From Micromonospora chaiyaphumensis (lineage in GTDB: Bacteria > Actinomycetota > Actinomycetes > Mycobacteriales > Micromonosporaceae), in assembly GCF_900091435.1 (NCBI RefSeq), contig NZ_FMCS01000004.1, positions 248,001 to 312,000 of the forward strand: a stretch of 64,000 bases of DNA. The letters are read 5' to 3'. Shown piece after piece: positions 45,601 through 55,488 of the stretch. Position numbers and translations under genes: made by a program. Each line of letters begins with the position of its first letter. Position 1 is the first letter of the stretch. The notes beneath the pieces were generated by a model. It did no database searches, was not told the origin of the DNA, and worked only from the letters and a program-made list of their open reading frames with translations.

Positions 45601-46614
45601 TCAGGCGGTGCGGCGCTGGCGCAGCCAGAGCACCGGGCCGCTGACCAGGTAGCCCACCACCACGAGGGCGAAGGTGAGCCGGATGTCGACAAGCGCGCCG
45701 ACCACCGGGGCCAGCCAGAGCCACGGCGGCAGCTTCACCAGCCGGGCGAGCTTCGCGTAGGGGAAGCTGGAGACCATGGCGAAGGCGAGCAGCGCCACGC
45801 CGGCGACCATGACCAGGCCGGAGACCGGCACCCCGATCGCCACGGTGAGGGCCAGCACGGCCGCCGCCATGGTGGTCGGCACGCCGCAGAAGAACCGGCC
45901 GTCCTTGGGCGAGACGTTGAACCGGGCGAGCCGGATGGCGGCGCAGGCCGCGACCAGGGCGCAGGCGACCGCGGCGGCCGCGGGCGGCACCGAGCCGGCC
46001 AGCGAGGCGTAGACCACGACCGGCGCGGCGAGGCCGAACGAGCACATGTCGGCCAGCGAGTCCATCTGCGCGCCGAACGGGCTGGCCACGTTGAGCTTGC
46101 GGGCCAGCGCCCCGTCCAGGCCGTCGAACGCGACGCACGCGATCAGGCAGAGCGCCGCGACCCGGACCTCACTCTGCATGGCCAGGAAGATCGCCAGCAT
46201 GCCGAGCATGAGGCTGCTCAGGGTGCAGGCGTTGACCAGCGCGAACTTCGCCCGGCGGGCGGCGGTGCGCTCGCCCGGCAGCAGCGGGATCGACATCGCC
46301 GGCGACTCGTCGACCGGCGTGGCCGGGGCGAGCGCCGGGCTGACCGGCATCACGGCCTCGACCTCGGCCTCGTACCGCGTGACGTCGACGTCGGCCTCGT
46401 ACCGCCCGTAGCGGAGACGCTGCCGGTCGGACCAGCGGTGGTCGGGGGTGACCAGGTCGGTCCCGGTGACGGCGGCGCCGTCCCGGCGGCCCACCCGGAC
46501 CAGCAGCACCTGGCGGGCGAACGTGCTGCTGCGGCGCAACCGGCCCGCCCAGCGACGCCCTGCGGGGCGCGGACTGTCAGTCGTACGACGCCGGCGCCAT
46601 GGGGCTCTCGGCAC
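45601..46614 (-). CDS. pssA: CDP-diacylglycerol-serine O-phosphatidyltransferase
   Basis: Integral membrane enzyme making phosphatidylserine, substrate of Psd. The CDP-alcohol phosphotransferase motif (DGx2ARx8Gx3Dx3D) reads DGLDGALARKLNVASPFG, followed by AQMDSLADMC. About seven helices follow. GTG at 46614 is favoured by GGAGG four bases upstream; it gives 337 residues with a ~110-residue N-terminal extension, Arg-rich and containing two RYEA units (RYEADVDVTRYEAEVEA). A later ATG (MPVSPAL) would give a length closer to other family members. Facing psd tail-to-tail instead of the co-directional psd-pssA order seen in mycobacteria. Confidence 0.88.
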   Translation of the reverse strand: MPRAPWRRRRTTDSPRPAGRRWAGRLRRSSTFARQVLLVRVGRRDGAAVTGTDLVTPDHRWSDRQRLRYGRYEADVDVTRYEAEVEAVMPVSPALAPATPVDESPAMSIPLLPGERTAARRAKFALVNACTLSSLMLGMLAIFLAMQSEVRVAALCLIACVAFDGLDGALARKLNVASPFGAQMDSLADMCSFGLAAPVVVYASLAGSVPPAAAAVACALVAACAAIRLARFNVSPKDGRFFCGVPTTMAAAVLALTVAIGVPVSGLVMVAGVALLAFAMVSSFPYAKLARLVKLPPWLWLAPVVGALVDIRLTFALVVVGYLVSGPVLWLRQRRTA

Positions 46615-46884
46615 GTTTCCTCCATCACCGGATCGGGTTACCGCCACGCGGGCGGGTGTCCGGCTGTCTCGTGCCGGACCTTTCGGGCCCGGCAGCCCAT
46701 TTGCGGAGTACACCATTGCACAGGGGATAGGGGGTTGGCGATAGCTGCCGGCGGTACTTATAACTCTCTTAACCGCGCGAACCGCTCACTTATTCCCATC
46801 TCGGGCCTCATCGCCCGTTTTCGTCGCCCGATCCCAACTACCGACTGTACCGGAGGCGGCCCAGGCCGGCTCGGCGAGCGGGCG

Positions 46885-47805
46885 TCACCTACCCCGATGT
46901 CCGGTTGCCCGGGCCGCCACGTCGGTCATCCGCAGGCCGCCGACCTGGTCCGGCGCGAACCACGCGGCCCGCGCCGTCGAACCGCCCGCGAGCTCGGTCA
47001 CCACCGCCTCGGTCGGGGCGTCCACCCGGACGCGATAGATCACCCGGACGCCGTGCCAGTCCAGCGGCCGACCCTCCGGGCCGAGCGCGGCCGGGTTGTG
47101 CAGGTTGTCGACGGCCAGCAGGCCGACCACCCGGCCGAGCTGGCCGGCCTCCTCGACCAGTTCCCGGAGCAGGCCGGCGGCCGGCTGCTCGCCGTGGTCG
47201 GTGCCGCCGCCGGGCAGGTGCCACTGCCCGGCGCCCGGGTAGCCGTCCGCGATCATGGTGAGCAGCACCCGCCCGGCCGGGTCGGTGACCAGCCCGTACG
47301 CGGCGAAGCGCTGCCGCCGGTCGGCGTCCGGGGCGGCCGCCGGGGGCGGGAGCGCCCGGGGCAGGTCGGCCGGCAGGGGCGACACCGGCAGCCCGAGCAG
47401 CTCGGCCGTGAACGGCATCAGCGGCACGTCCGCCGCCTCGTCCGGGGTGAACCAGCCCAGCTCGTCACTGCCCCCGGCCGGCTCCGGCCGCAGCTCGCCA
47501 CCGCGCGCCTCGATGTCGAAGATCAGCCGGTCGGTGTGCATCACGACGCCGTCGCCCGGACAGGCGGCCACATCGGCGACCGCGGCCCGGATGGCGCCGG
47601 CCGCGACGGTCAGCCCGGTCTTCTCGGCGAACTCCCGCTCGACGGCCCGCGCCGGATGCTCGGCGTGCTCGATCCCACCCCCCGGCAGCTGCCACACCCC
47701 CGGATAGGGACACGCCTCCGACCCGCGTGCCAGCAGAACCCGCCCGAGCCCGTCCGACAGCACCCCGTAGGCCCCGATCCGCCGCCGCTCCTCCACCCGC
47801 ACCAC
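46885..47805 (-). CDS. Tandem-Nudix-domain hydrolase (paralogue 1)
   Basis: 306 residues containing two Nudix domains. The first box (G43 to L65) reads REFAEKTG at its core: the second of the two metal-binding glutamates is Lys62. The second box, GGTDHGEQPAAGLLRELVEE, is canonical. Thus the C-terminal domain is likely catalytic and the N-terminal one may bind substrate. The substrate is unknown, probably a nucleoside-diphosphate derivative. The gene just upstream on the same strand is a paralogue with the same architecture; a palindromic repeat lies between them. Confidence 0.82.
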   Translation of the reverse strand: MVRVEERRRIGAYGVLSDGLGRVLLARGSEACPYPGVWQLPGGGIEHAEHPARAVEREFAEKTGLTVAAGAIRAAVADVAACPGDGVVMHTDRLIFDIEARGGELRPEPAGGSDELGWFTPDEAADVPLMPFTAELLGLPVSPLPADLPRALPPPAAAPDADRRQRFAAYGLVTDPAGRVLLTMIADGYPGAGQWHLPGGGTDHGEQPAAGLLRELVEEAGQLGRVVGLLAVDNLHNPAALGPEGRPLDWHGVRVIYRVRVDAPTEAVVTELAGGSTARAAWFAPDQVGGLRMTDVAARATGHRGR

Positions 47806-47826
47806 TCCCCCGTCCGCTCAACCCGT

Positions 47827-47883
47827 CGATCATGAACCTATTGCCCGCCGGATCGGCGTGTCCCGGCAATAACTTCATGATCG
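47827..47883. repeat. Dispersed palindromic repeat, copy 3 (CGATCATGAA type)
   Basis: 19-base arms matching at 17 positions (47827-47845 with 47865-47883), 19-base loop. It shares CGATCATGAA ends with copy 1 and lies in the gap between the two tandem-Nudix genes. Confidence 0.7.
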
Positions 47884-47924
47884 CCGCTGAGTGGCGGGGG
47901 CGCGGGCGGGGAGGGCGCGGGGGG

Positions 47925-48872
47925 TCAGATCAGGTGGGCGGCGTGGACGGCTTCGGCCGTCACCTCCGTGAGGCGGTCGGTGGGGAGGGCGCCCAGTTCC
48001 TCGCGGCGGAACCAGCGGGCCTCGCAGGTGGAGCCGCCGACGTCGGCCACCGTGGGCGGGGCGGGCTGGTCGACGACCACCCGGTAGAAGGCGCGTACGC
48101 CGTGCCAGTCGATCGGGTAGCCCTCGGGGCCGAGCGACGCGGCGTCCCGGTGGCTGGCCACCCCGAGCAGCTCGACGAGGCGGCCCGTCTGCCCGGTCTC
48201 CTCGACCAGTTCCCGGATGAGCGCGGCGCCCGGCTGCTCGCCGTAGTCGGTGCCGCCGCCGGGCAGGTGCCAGCAGCCGGCGCCCGGGTAGCCGTCGGAG
48301 ACCCGGGTGAGCAGCACCCGCTCCTCCGGGTCGGTCACCACGGCGTACGCGGCGAAGCGCTGCGCCCGGTGCAGCCCGTCGGGCCCGGGGACGGCGTAGA
48401 ACGAGGGGAACTCGGGGACCTCCTCCGGCACGATGTCGTCGCTGGAGGTGGGCAGGCCCAGGGCGCGCGCGGCGAACGAGCGCAGCGGCAGCTCCCGGGC
48501 CTCGTCGAGGGTGAACCAGCGGGCCAGGTCGGTGGGGCGGTCGACCCGGTCGGCCAGCGTCCCGCCCCGCACCGAGACCGTGTAGAGCAGCCGGTCGGTG
48601 TGGATCGTGATGCCGCGCTCGGGCAGCGCCCGCATGTCGGCCAGGACGTCCTGGAGGGCGGCGACGGAGACCGAGAGCCCGGTCTCGGCGGCGGTCTCCC
48701 GGACGACGGTGTGCTTCGGGTCCTCACCGTGGTCGACCGCGCCGCCGGGCAGCGACCACGTGCCGGGGGTGCCGGAGCGCTCCGATGCGCGGACCAGCAA
48801 CACTCGGCCGTCTGAATCAGCACAAACTGCGTATGCCGCGATCCTGCGGAGCGGCTCCAGCAAGGTGGTCAC
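47925..48872 (-). CDS. Tandem-Nudix-domain hydrolase (paralogue 2)
   Basis: 315 residues, two Nudix domains, clearly homologous along its length to the product of 46885-47805 (both share YPGAG.WHLPGGGTD and DWHGVR). The first box reads RETAAETG: the first metal-binding glutamate of the EE pair is Ala62. The second box, GGTDYGEQPGAALIRELVEE, is intact. GTG at 48872 directly abuts a perfect palindrome at 48873-48888. The two genes look like a tandem duplication with independent decay of the N-terminal active site. Confidence 0.82.
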   Translation of the reverse strand: MTTLLEPLRRIAAYAVCADSDGRVLLVRASERSGTPGTWSLPGGAVDHGEDPKHTVVRETAAETGLSVSVAALQDVLADMRALPERGITIHTDRLLYTVSVRGGTLADRVDRPTDLARWFTLDEARELPLRSFAARALGLPTSSDDIVPEEVPEFPSFYAVPGPDGLHRAQRFAAYAVVTDPEERVLLTRVSDGYPGAGCWHLPGGGTDYGEQPGAALIRELVEETGQTGRLVELLGVASHRDAASLGPEGYPIDWHGVRAFYRVVVDQPAPPTVADVGGSTCEARWFRREELGALPTDRLTEVTAEAVHAAHLI

Positions 48873-48888
48873 GGGAGAAAATTCTCCC
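48873..48888. promoter_or_regulatory. Palindrome abutting the Nudix start codon
   Basis: GGGAGAA at 48873-48879 and TTCTCCC at 48882-48888 with a two-base spacer. It overlaps the ribosome-binding region of the Nudix gene, so it may be an operator or an RNA hairpin that hides the start. Confidence 0.45.
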
Positions 48889-48911
48889 CCGATGCGGTTA
48901 CCGGCATCGAA

Positions 48912-48933
48912 AAGAGTCAGATTCCTGACTCTT
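48912..48933. repeat. Perfect inverted repeat upstream of pspC-like gene
   Basis: AAGAGTCAG (48912-48920) and CTGACTCTT (48925-48933), four-base loop, in the divergent gap between the Nudix and PspC genes, 11 bases before the TCAGGG site. A hairpin or operator; no T-run. Confidence 0.45.
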
Positions 48934-48943
48934 GGCTGGCGCC

Positions 48944-48961
48944 TCAGGGACGCGTCAGGGT
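48944..48961 (+). promoter_or_regulatory. Tandem TCAGGG site, copy 2
   Basis: TCAGGG at 48944-48949 and TCAGGGT at 48955-48961, start-to-start distance 11, the same layout as at 41597-41614. It lies 56 bases before the PspC gene. Confidence 0.55.
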
Positions 48962-49016
48962 AGGTGTCCGGGCGGTCACCGAGGTCGCCCGCCGAGCCGC
49001 GCGGGACCGTGGAGAC

Positions 49017-49370
49017 ATGACCTCGACGAACCCCTCCCAGGCCCCGTACAAGCAGCTCCGCCGGCCGGTCACCGACCGGATGGTCGCCGGCGTGGCCAGC
49101 GGCCTCGGCCGCTACTTCGCCGTCGACCCCACCCTCGTGCGGGTGGCCTTCGCGGTGGCCACCCTGCTCACCGGCGGGATCGCCGCGCTCGCGTACCCGA
49201 TCATGTGGTTCCTCATGCCCGAGGAGCCGGCGGGCGCACCCGCCTGGCCGCACGCGCCGGGCACCGCGCCCGGCTGGCCGCCGGTCCCGCCGACGCACCC
49301 GGCCACGCCGGAGCCGGCGCCCCGGCCGGCGCCTCAGCCGCCGGTGCCCCCGGCGCCGCCGGCGGCCTGA
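49017..49370 (+). CDS. Small PspC-domain membrane protein
   Basis: 117 residues. Residues ~12-70 are a PspC domain: QLRRPVTDRMVAGVASGLGR, YFAVDPTLVRVAFAVATLL and a helix ending IMWFLMPEEP. The remaining ~45 residues are a Pro/Ala-rich tail. GGAG precedes the ATG. A tandem TCAGGG site upstream suggests co-regulation with the LiaF-like gene at 41661. It is transcribed toward guaA with only seven bases between the stops and no visible terminator. Confidence 0.85.
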   Translation: MTSTNPSQAPYKQLRRPVTDRMVAGVASGLGRYFAVDPTLVRVAFAVATLLTGGIAALAYPIMWFLMPEEPAGAPAWPHAPGTAPGWPPVPPTHPATPEPAPRPAPQPPVPPAPPAA

Positions 49371-49377
49371 CCCGGCG

Positions 49378-50931
<1,554 letters not shown>

Positions 50932-50999
50932 GTGCAGCAACCCTACCGACAGTCACCCCCGGCGCGGGCCATGCCCCGGTGTGTCGTGCGCCGCCCTGC

Positions 51000-52685
51000 T
51001 CAGGGGCGCAGCGCGGCGGGGGCGTGGGCGGGCACGGCGGGCTGCTTCGGCGCCACCGGGGCGAGCCGCCGATAGGGCTGACCCAGCGGCGGGCGCGGGT
51101 CCTCCTCGCCCTTGTTGGGCCAGAACGACATGGCCCGCTCGGCCTGCGCGGTGATCGTCAGTGACGGGTTGACGCCCAGGTTCGCCGAGACCGCCGCGCC
51201 GTCCACCACGTGCAGCCCGGGGTGACCGTGCACCCGGTGGTACGGGTCGATCACCCCGCGCTCCGGGCTGTCGCCGATCACCGCGCCGCCCAGGATGTGC
51301 GCGGTCATCGGGATGTTGAACGGCTCGGTGACCGCCCCGCCGGGCGTGCCGTCGATCTCCTCGGCGAGCAGCCGGACCGCCTCGTTGCCGGCCGGGATCC
51401 AGGTCGGGTTGGGCGCGCCGTGCCCCGGGCCGGACACCAGCCGGCCGCGCCGGTAGCGGGTGGTGAGTGAGTTGTCGACCGACTGCATGACCAGGGCGAT
51501 GACGGTGCGCTCGGACCAGCCGCGCACCGACAGCATCCGGGCCGCCAGCCCGGGCTGCCGGACGATGCTGCCCAGCCAGCGCCGGACCCGGTGCGGGCCG
51601 CCGTCGACCAGCAGCGACTGGAGCAGCCCCATGGCGTTGGAGCCCCGGCCGTAGCGGACCGGCTCGATGTGGGTCTGCGGGTCGGGGTGGAACGAGCTGG
51701 TGATCGCCACCCCCTCGGTGAAGTCGAGGCCCCGCCGCCGGGCCTGGCCGGGACCGACCGAGGCGCCGAGGATGGCCTCCGAGTTGGTGCGGGTCAGCTC
51801 GCCGAGCCGGGGCGAGAGGTGCGGCAGCGCCCCGGTCGCCCGCATCTCGTGCAGCAGCCGCTGGGTGCCCAGCGCGCCGGCCGCGAAGACCACCTGGCCG
51901 GCCTGGATCACCTGCCGGCGCTTGCGCACCCAGGCGCCGGTGCGCTCGGTGTGCACCTCGTAGCCGCCGTCGGCGGCGGGGCGTACGGCGGTCACCGTGG
52001 TCAGCGGGTGGACCTGCGCGCCGAGCCGCTCGGCCAGCCAGAGGTAGTTCTTGACCAGGGTGTTCTTCGCGCCGTGCCGGCAGCCCGTCATGCAGGACCC
52101 GCAGTGGCTGCACCCCGTCCGGTCCGGCCCCACCCCGCCGAAGTACGGGTCGGGCACCCGCTCGCCGGGGCGGCCGATGTGCACGCCCACCGGCGTCGAG
52201 TGGAAGGTGTGCCCCACCCCCATCCGCTCGGCCACCGCCCGCATGGCCCGGTCCGCGCCGGTGTCGACCGGGTACGTGGTGACGCCGAGCATCCGCTTCG
52301 CCTGGTCGTAGTGGCGGGCCAGTTCGTCGCGCCAGTCGGTGATGTCCCGCCACTGCGGGTCGGCGTAGAACGCGTCGAGCGGTTCGTAGAGGGTGTTCGC
52401 GTAGACCAGCGAGCCCCCGCCCACCCCGGCGCCGGCGAGCACCAGCACCCCGCCGCCGGCCTTCCGGTCGGCCGAGCGGAGCAGGGTGATGCGCTGGAGG
52501 CCGTAGCAGCCGAGCTTCGGGGCCCACAGGAAGCGCCGCGCCCGCCAGGAGGTCTGCGGGAACTCGTCGTCGGCGAAGCGCCGGCCGGCCTCGAGGACCC
52601 CGACGGAGTAACCCTTCTCGGCCAGCCGGAGCGCGCTGACGCTGCCGCCGAAACCGGAACCGATGACGACCACGTCGTACCGCAT
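51000..52685 (-). CDS. GMC-family FAD oxidoreductase, cholesterol-oxidase-like, with four-Cys motif
   Basis: 561-residue flavoprotein. The FAD Rossmann motif is VVIGSGFGGSVSALRLAEKG; AGAGVGGGSLVYANTLYEPL is the second FAD-contact stretch, and HVVDGAAVSANLGVNPSLTI the C-terminal flavin segment with the GMC-type Asn-Pro. Cys192, Cys195, Cys198 and Cys202 (CSHCGSCMTGC) form a ferredoxin-like CxxCxxCxxxC, unusual for classical cholesterol oxidases. No signal peptide. The position beside guaA and guaB3 mirrors choD in mycobacteria. The substrate is unproven; a sterol or other alcohol is only a family inference. Confidence 0.8.
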   Translation of the reverse strand: MRYDVVVIGSGFGGSVSALRLAEKGYSVGVLEAGRRFADDEFPQTSWRARRFLWAPKLGCYGLQRITLLRSADRKAGGGVLVLAGAGVGGGSLVYANTLYEPLDAFYADPQWRDITDWRDELARHYDQAKRMLGVTTYPVDTGADRAMRAVAERMGVGHTFHSTPVGVHIGRPGERVPDPYFGGVGPDRTGCSHCGSCMTGCRHGAKNTLVKNYLWLAERLGAQVHPLTTVTAVRPAADGGYEVHTERTGAWVRKRRQVIQAGQVVFAAGALGTQRLLHEMRATGALPHLSPRLGELTRTNSEAILGASVGPGQARRRGLDFTEGVAITSSFHPDPQTHIEPVRYGRGSNAMGLLQSLLVDGGPHRVRRWLGSIVRQPGLAARMLSVRGWSERTVIALVMQSVDNSLTTRYRRGRLVSGPGHGAPNPTWIPAGNEAVRLLAEEIDGTPGGAVTEPFNIPMTAHILGGAVIGDSPERGVIDPYHRVHGHPGLHVVDGAAVSANLGVNPSLTITAQAERAMSFWPNKGEEDPRPPLGQPYRRLAPVAPKQPAVPAHAPAALRP

Positions 52686-52827
52686 GCACGCATCATTACC
52701 GACCGGTAGCTATAGCGCCAGCGAGAGTTTTTCGCAGATCATGCAGAGCGCTCGATGACACGGGAATCCCGCGCAACCGACGGCCCTCCGTCGCGCGTCG
52801 AGTGGTGGACGGGGGAAGGAGACCACG

Positions 52828-53940
52828 ATGACGCGACGACGGTGGCTGCTGGGGCTGGCCGCTCTGGTGGCCGTGGTGCTGGTCGCCGCGGGCGCGGTGG
52901 TGACCACGCGGCTGGTCTCCCGCTCCGCGCCCGGCCCGGTCGCCGGCCCCGCCACGCCGAGCCCGTCCTCCCCCGCGCCGACCACACCGGCCCCGGTCAC
53001 CACGAGCCCCACCCCACCACCCGGGGCCGACCTCAAGGGGCCGCTCAACCTGCTGCTCGTCGGGGTGGACACCCGGATCAGCGTGCCGGGCTGGGAACCG
53101 CACGCCGACGCCGTGCTGGTGCTGCACGTCCCGGCCGGGCTGGGCCGCGCGTACCTCTTCTCGCTCCCCCGCGACCTCGTGGTCGACATCCCCGCCTACC
53201 CGAAGGCCGGCTACCCGGGCGGCCGGACCAAGCTCACCCACGCCATGAGCTACGGCAGCCGGGTCCCGGGCGACAAGAAGCACCCCAGCACCGCCCAGGG
53301 GTACGAACTGCTGCGCACCACGGTCAGCCGGTACACCGGCCTGCGCATCGACGCCGGCGCCGTGATCACCTTCGGCGGCTTCGACAAGCTGGTCGACACC
53401 CTCGGCGGCGTCGACCTCTACGTCGACCAGCGGGTCGCCTCGATCCACCGCCGGCCGGACGGGCGCTACCGGGACCGGGTCGGCAGCACCTACACGGGGC
53501 CGCAGATGGTCTACCTGCCGGGCAACCGGCACCTGACCGGCTGGCAGGCGCTGGACTACGCCCGCCAGCGCTACACGGCCGGCGGCGACTACACCCGGCA
53601 GCGGCACCAGCAGCAGCTCATCCGGGCGCTGGCCCGGAAGATCCTCGACCAGGGGCTGGCCCGCGACCCGGACCGGGTCGAGCAGGTGGTCGCGGCACTG
53701 GGCAGGACCCTCGTGTACGTGGGCGGCGGCCGCCGGCTGGTCGACTTCGCGTACGCCCTGGGCGGCCTGCCGCCGGAGAAGTTCGTCCTGGTCGGCCTCC
53801 CCGGCGACGGGGTGGGCAGCGGCACGTCCTACCGGGGCGAGCAGTTGCGCCCCGTGGGTCGTGAGTTCCTCGCCGCGCTGCGGGGCGGCAGCGCCGACGC
53901 CTACCTGGCCGCGCATCCCTCGCTGCGGGTCAAGAACTGA
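52828..53940 (+). CDS. LytR-CpsA-Psr (LCP) family cell-wall ligase
   Basis: 370-residue membrane-anchored phosphotransferase that attaches glycopolymers to peptidoglycan. One N-terminal helix (residues ~6-27) is followed by a Ser/Thr/Pro-rich linker and the LCP domain from ~70. Family motifs: NLLLVGVDTR, HADAVLVLHV with the conserved Asp, SLPRDLVVDIP with the Arg-Asp pair, LVDTLGGVDLYVD and TGWQALDYARQRYTAGGDYT with the R..GD..R signature. No LytR_C domain is present. It ends one base before the convergent M1 peptidase stop, and no terminator is visible there. Confidence 0.9.
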   Translation: MTRRRWLLGLAALVAVVLVAAGAVVTTRLVSRSAPGPVAGPATPSPSSPAPTTPAPVTTSPTPPPGADLKGPLNLLLVGVDTRISVPGWEPHADAVLVLHVPAGLGRAYLFSLPRDLVVDIPAYPKAGYPGGRTKLTHAMSYGSRVPGDKKHPSTAQGYELLRTTVSRYTGLRIDAGAVITFGGFDKLVDTLGGVDLYVDQRVASIHRRPDGRYRDRVGSTYTGPQMVYLPGNRHLTGWQALDYARQRYTAGGDYTRQRHQQQLIRALARKILDQGLARDPDRVEQVVAALGRTLVYVGGGRRLVDFAYALGGLPPEKFVLVGLPGDGVGSGTSYRGEQLRPVGREFLAALRGGSADAYLAAHPSLRVKN

Positions 53941-53941
53941 C

Positions 53942-55399
53942 TCAGAGCGGCTTCGGCGCCGGCGGGCGCTCGGTGCCGTAGAGCCAGGCGTCGAAGATCT
54001 TGGCGAGCTTCCGGCCGGAGACCCGCTCGGCGAGCGCCACGAACTCGTCGGTGGTGGCGTTGCCGTTCCTCTTCTCCGCCGCCCAGGTGCGCAGGATGGT
54101 GAAGAAGGCGCTGTCGCCGACCGCCACCCGCAGGGCGTGCACGGTCATCCCGCCCCGGTCGTAGACCGACCGGCCGAACAGGTTCGCCACCCCCGGCTTC
54201 CCCGTCGGCGTACGCCAGACCTGGCTCGACGCCGTGGCGTACTTCTGCTCGAAGGTGCGCTGGACGGTGGACTGGCCGGCGTGCTCGGCCCACAGCCACT
54301 CGGCGTACGTGGCCAGCCCCTCGTTGAGCCAGATGTCCTGCCAGCGCTGGAGGGAGACGCTGTCGCCGTACCACTGGTGGGCCAGTTCGTGCGCGACCAC
54401 GCCCGTGTTGTCGCCCTGCCGGAAGAACCCGGCCGAGTAGACCGGCCGGCTCTGCGTCTCCAGCGCGTACCGGATCCGGTCGTCGGCGACCACCACGCCG
54501 CCGTACGCCTCGAACGGGTACGGCCCGAAGATGCTCTCCAGGTAGTCGGCCACCTCGACGGTCCGCGCGATCGACCGGTCCGGCGCGCCCTCGGCCACCT
54601 GGGTGGTGACCGCGCTGTAGACCGGCCGTCCCTTGTGCTCGTCGGTGGTGACCCGGAACCTCCCGATCGCCACCATCGTGAGGTAGCTGGCCATCGGGGC
54701 GCCCTCGGACCAGCGCCAGGTGGTCCAGCCGCCCGTGGTGCTCCGTCCCTTCGGGACCCCGTTGCTGACCGCCGTGAGCCCCTTCGGCACGGTGATCTCG
54801 AAGTCGTAGGTGGCCTTGTCGGAGGGGTGGTCGTTGACCGGGAACCAGGTGCTGGCCGACTCCGGCTGCCCGAGCGCGACCGCCCCGTCGCTGGTGTGCA
54901 GCCAGCCGCTCTCGCCGAGCACGTCGTTGTCGAGCGCGGCCGGCTGGCCGTCGTACCGGATCTCGGCGACGAAGCCGTTGCCCGAGGTGAGGCCGGTCGC
55001 CGGGGTCACGACCAGTTCGTCGTCGGTGCGGGTGTGGGCGGCCTTCGCCCCGTCCACGCTGACCGACCGCACCGTCAGCCCGGCCAGGTCCAGGTTGAAC
55101 GCCGACAGGTTGGCCGTCGCCGTGGCCCGCAGCGTGGTGGTGCCGGTGAGCCGGTCGGTCGCCGGGTCGTAACGCACCTTGACCACGTAGTGGGCGACGT
55201 CGTAGCCGCCGTTGCCGTAGCTCGGGAAGTAGGGATCGCCGGCACCGGGCGCACCGGGCGCGAAGCTGCGCTCGGCCGTCGGGCTGGGCGCCGTGAGCGC
55301 CGGCGAGGCCCGGTCCGGTTCGGTCGCGCCGCAGCCGGCCAGCAGCAGCGTTCCGCAGACCAGCAGCCCGAGCCGTCGTCGTCCGCCGCGCCGCGCCAT
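53942..55399 (-). CDS. M1-family metallopeptidase lipoprotein (copy 1)
   Basis: 485-residue zinc aminopeptidase-like enzyme exported as a lipoprotein (lipobox LAGC, Cys23). The N-terminal beta domain begins with YDVAHYVVKVRYDP. HExxH-x18-E is intact: HELAHQWYG, then the third ligand in WLNEGLATYAEW. The usual exopeptidase GAMEN reads RYALETQSRP, keeping the glutamate. The Tyr in VYDRGGMTVHAL is the transition-state residue. It lacks the large C-terminal domain of PepN. A close paralogue lies immediately upstream. Confidence 0.88.
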   Translation of the reverse strand: MARRGGRRRLGLLVCGTLLLAGCGATEPDRASPALTAPSPTAERSFAPGAPGAGDPYFPSYGNGGYDVAHYVVKVRYDPATDRLTGTTTLRATATANLSAFNLDLAGLTVRSVSVDGAKAAHTRTDDELVVTPATGLTSGNGFVAEIRYDGQPAALDNDVLGESGWLHTSDGAVALGQPESASTWFPVNDHPSDKATYDFEITVPKGLTAVSNGVPKGRSTTGGWTTWRWSEGAPMASYLTMVAIGRFRVTTDEHKGRPVYSAVTTQVAEGAPDRSIARTVEVADYLESIFGPYPFEAYGGVVVADDRIRYALETQSRPVYSAGFFRQGDNTGVVAHELAHQWYGDSVSLQRWQDIWLNEGLATYAEWLWAEHAGQSTVQRTFEQKYATASSQVWRTPTGKPGVANLFGRSVYDRGGMTVHALRVAVGDSAFFTILRTWAAEKRNGNATTDEFVALAERVSGRKLAKIFDAWLYGTERPPAPKPL

Positions 55400-55488
55400 C
55401 GCCTCGATCCCTCCCGGACAGCACCGTGGCGGCCCTGCCCGGGGCCGCTCCGCCCGCGGCAGCCTACCCAGGATCGATCACGTCCGCG

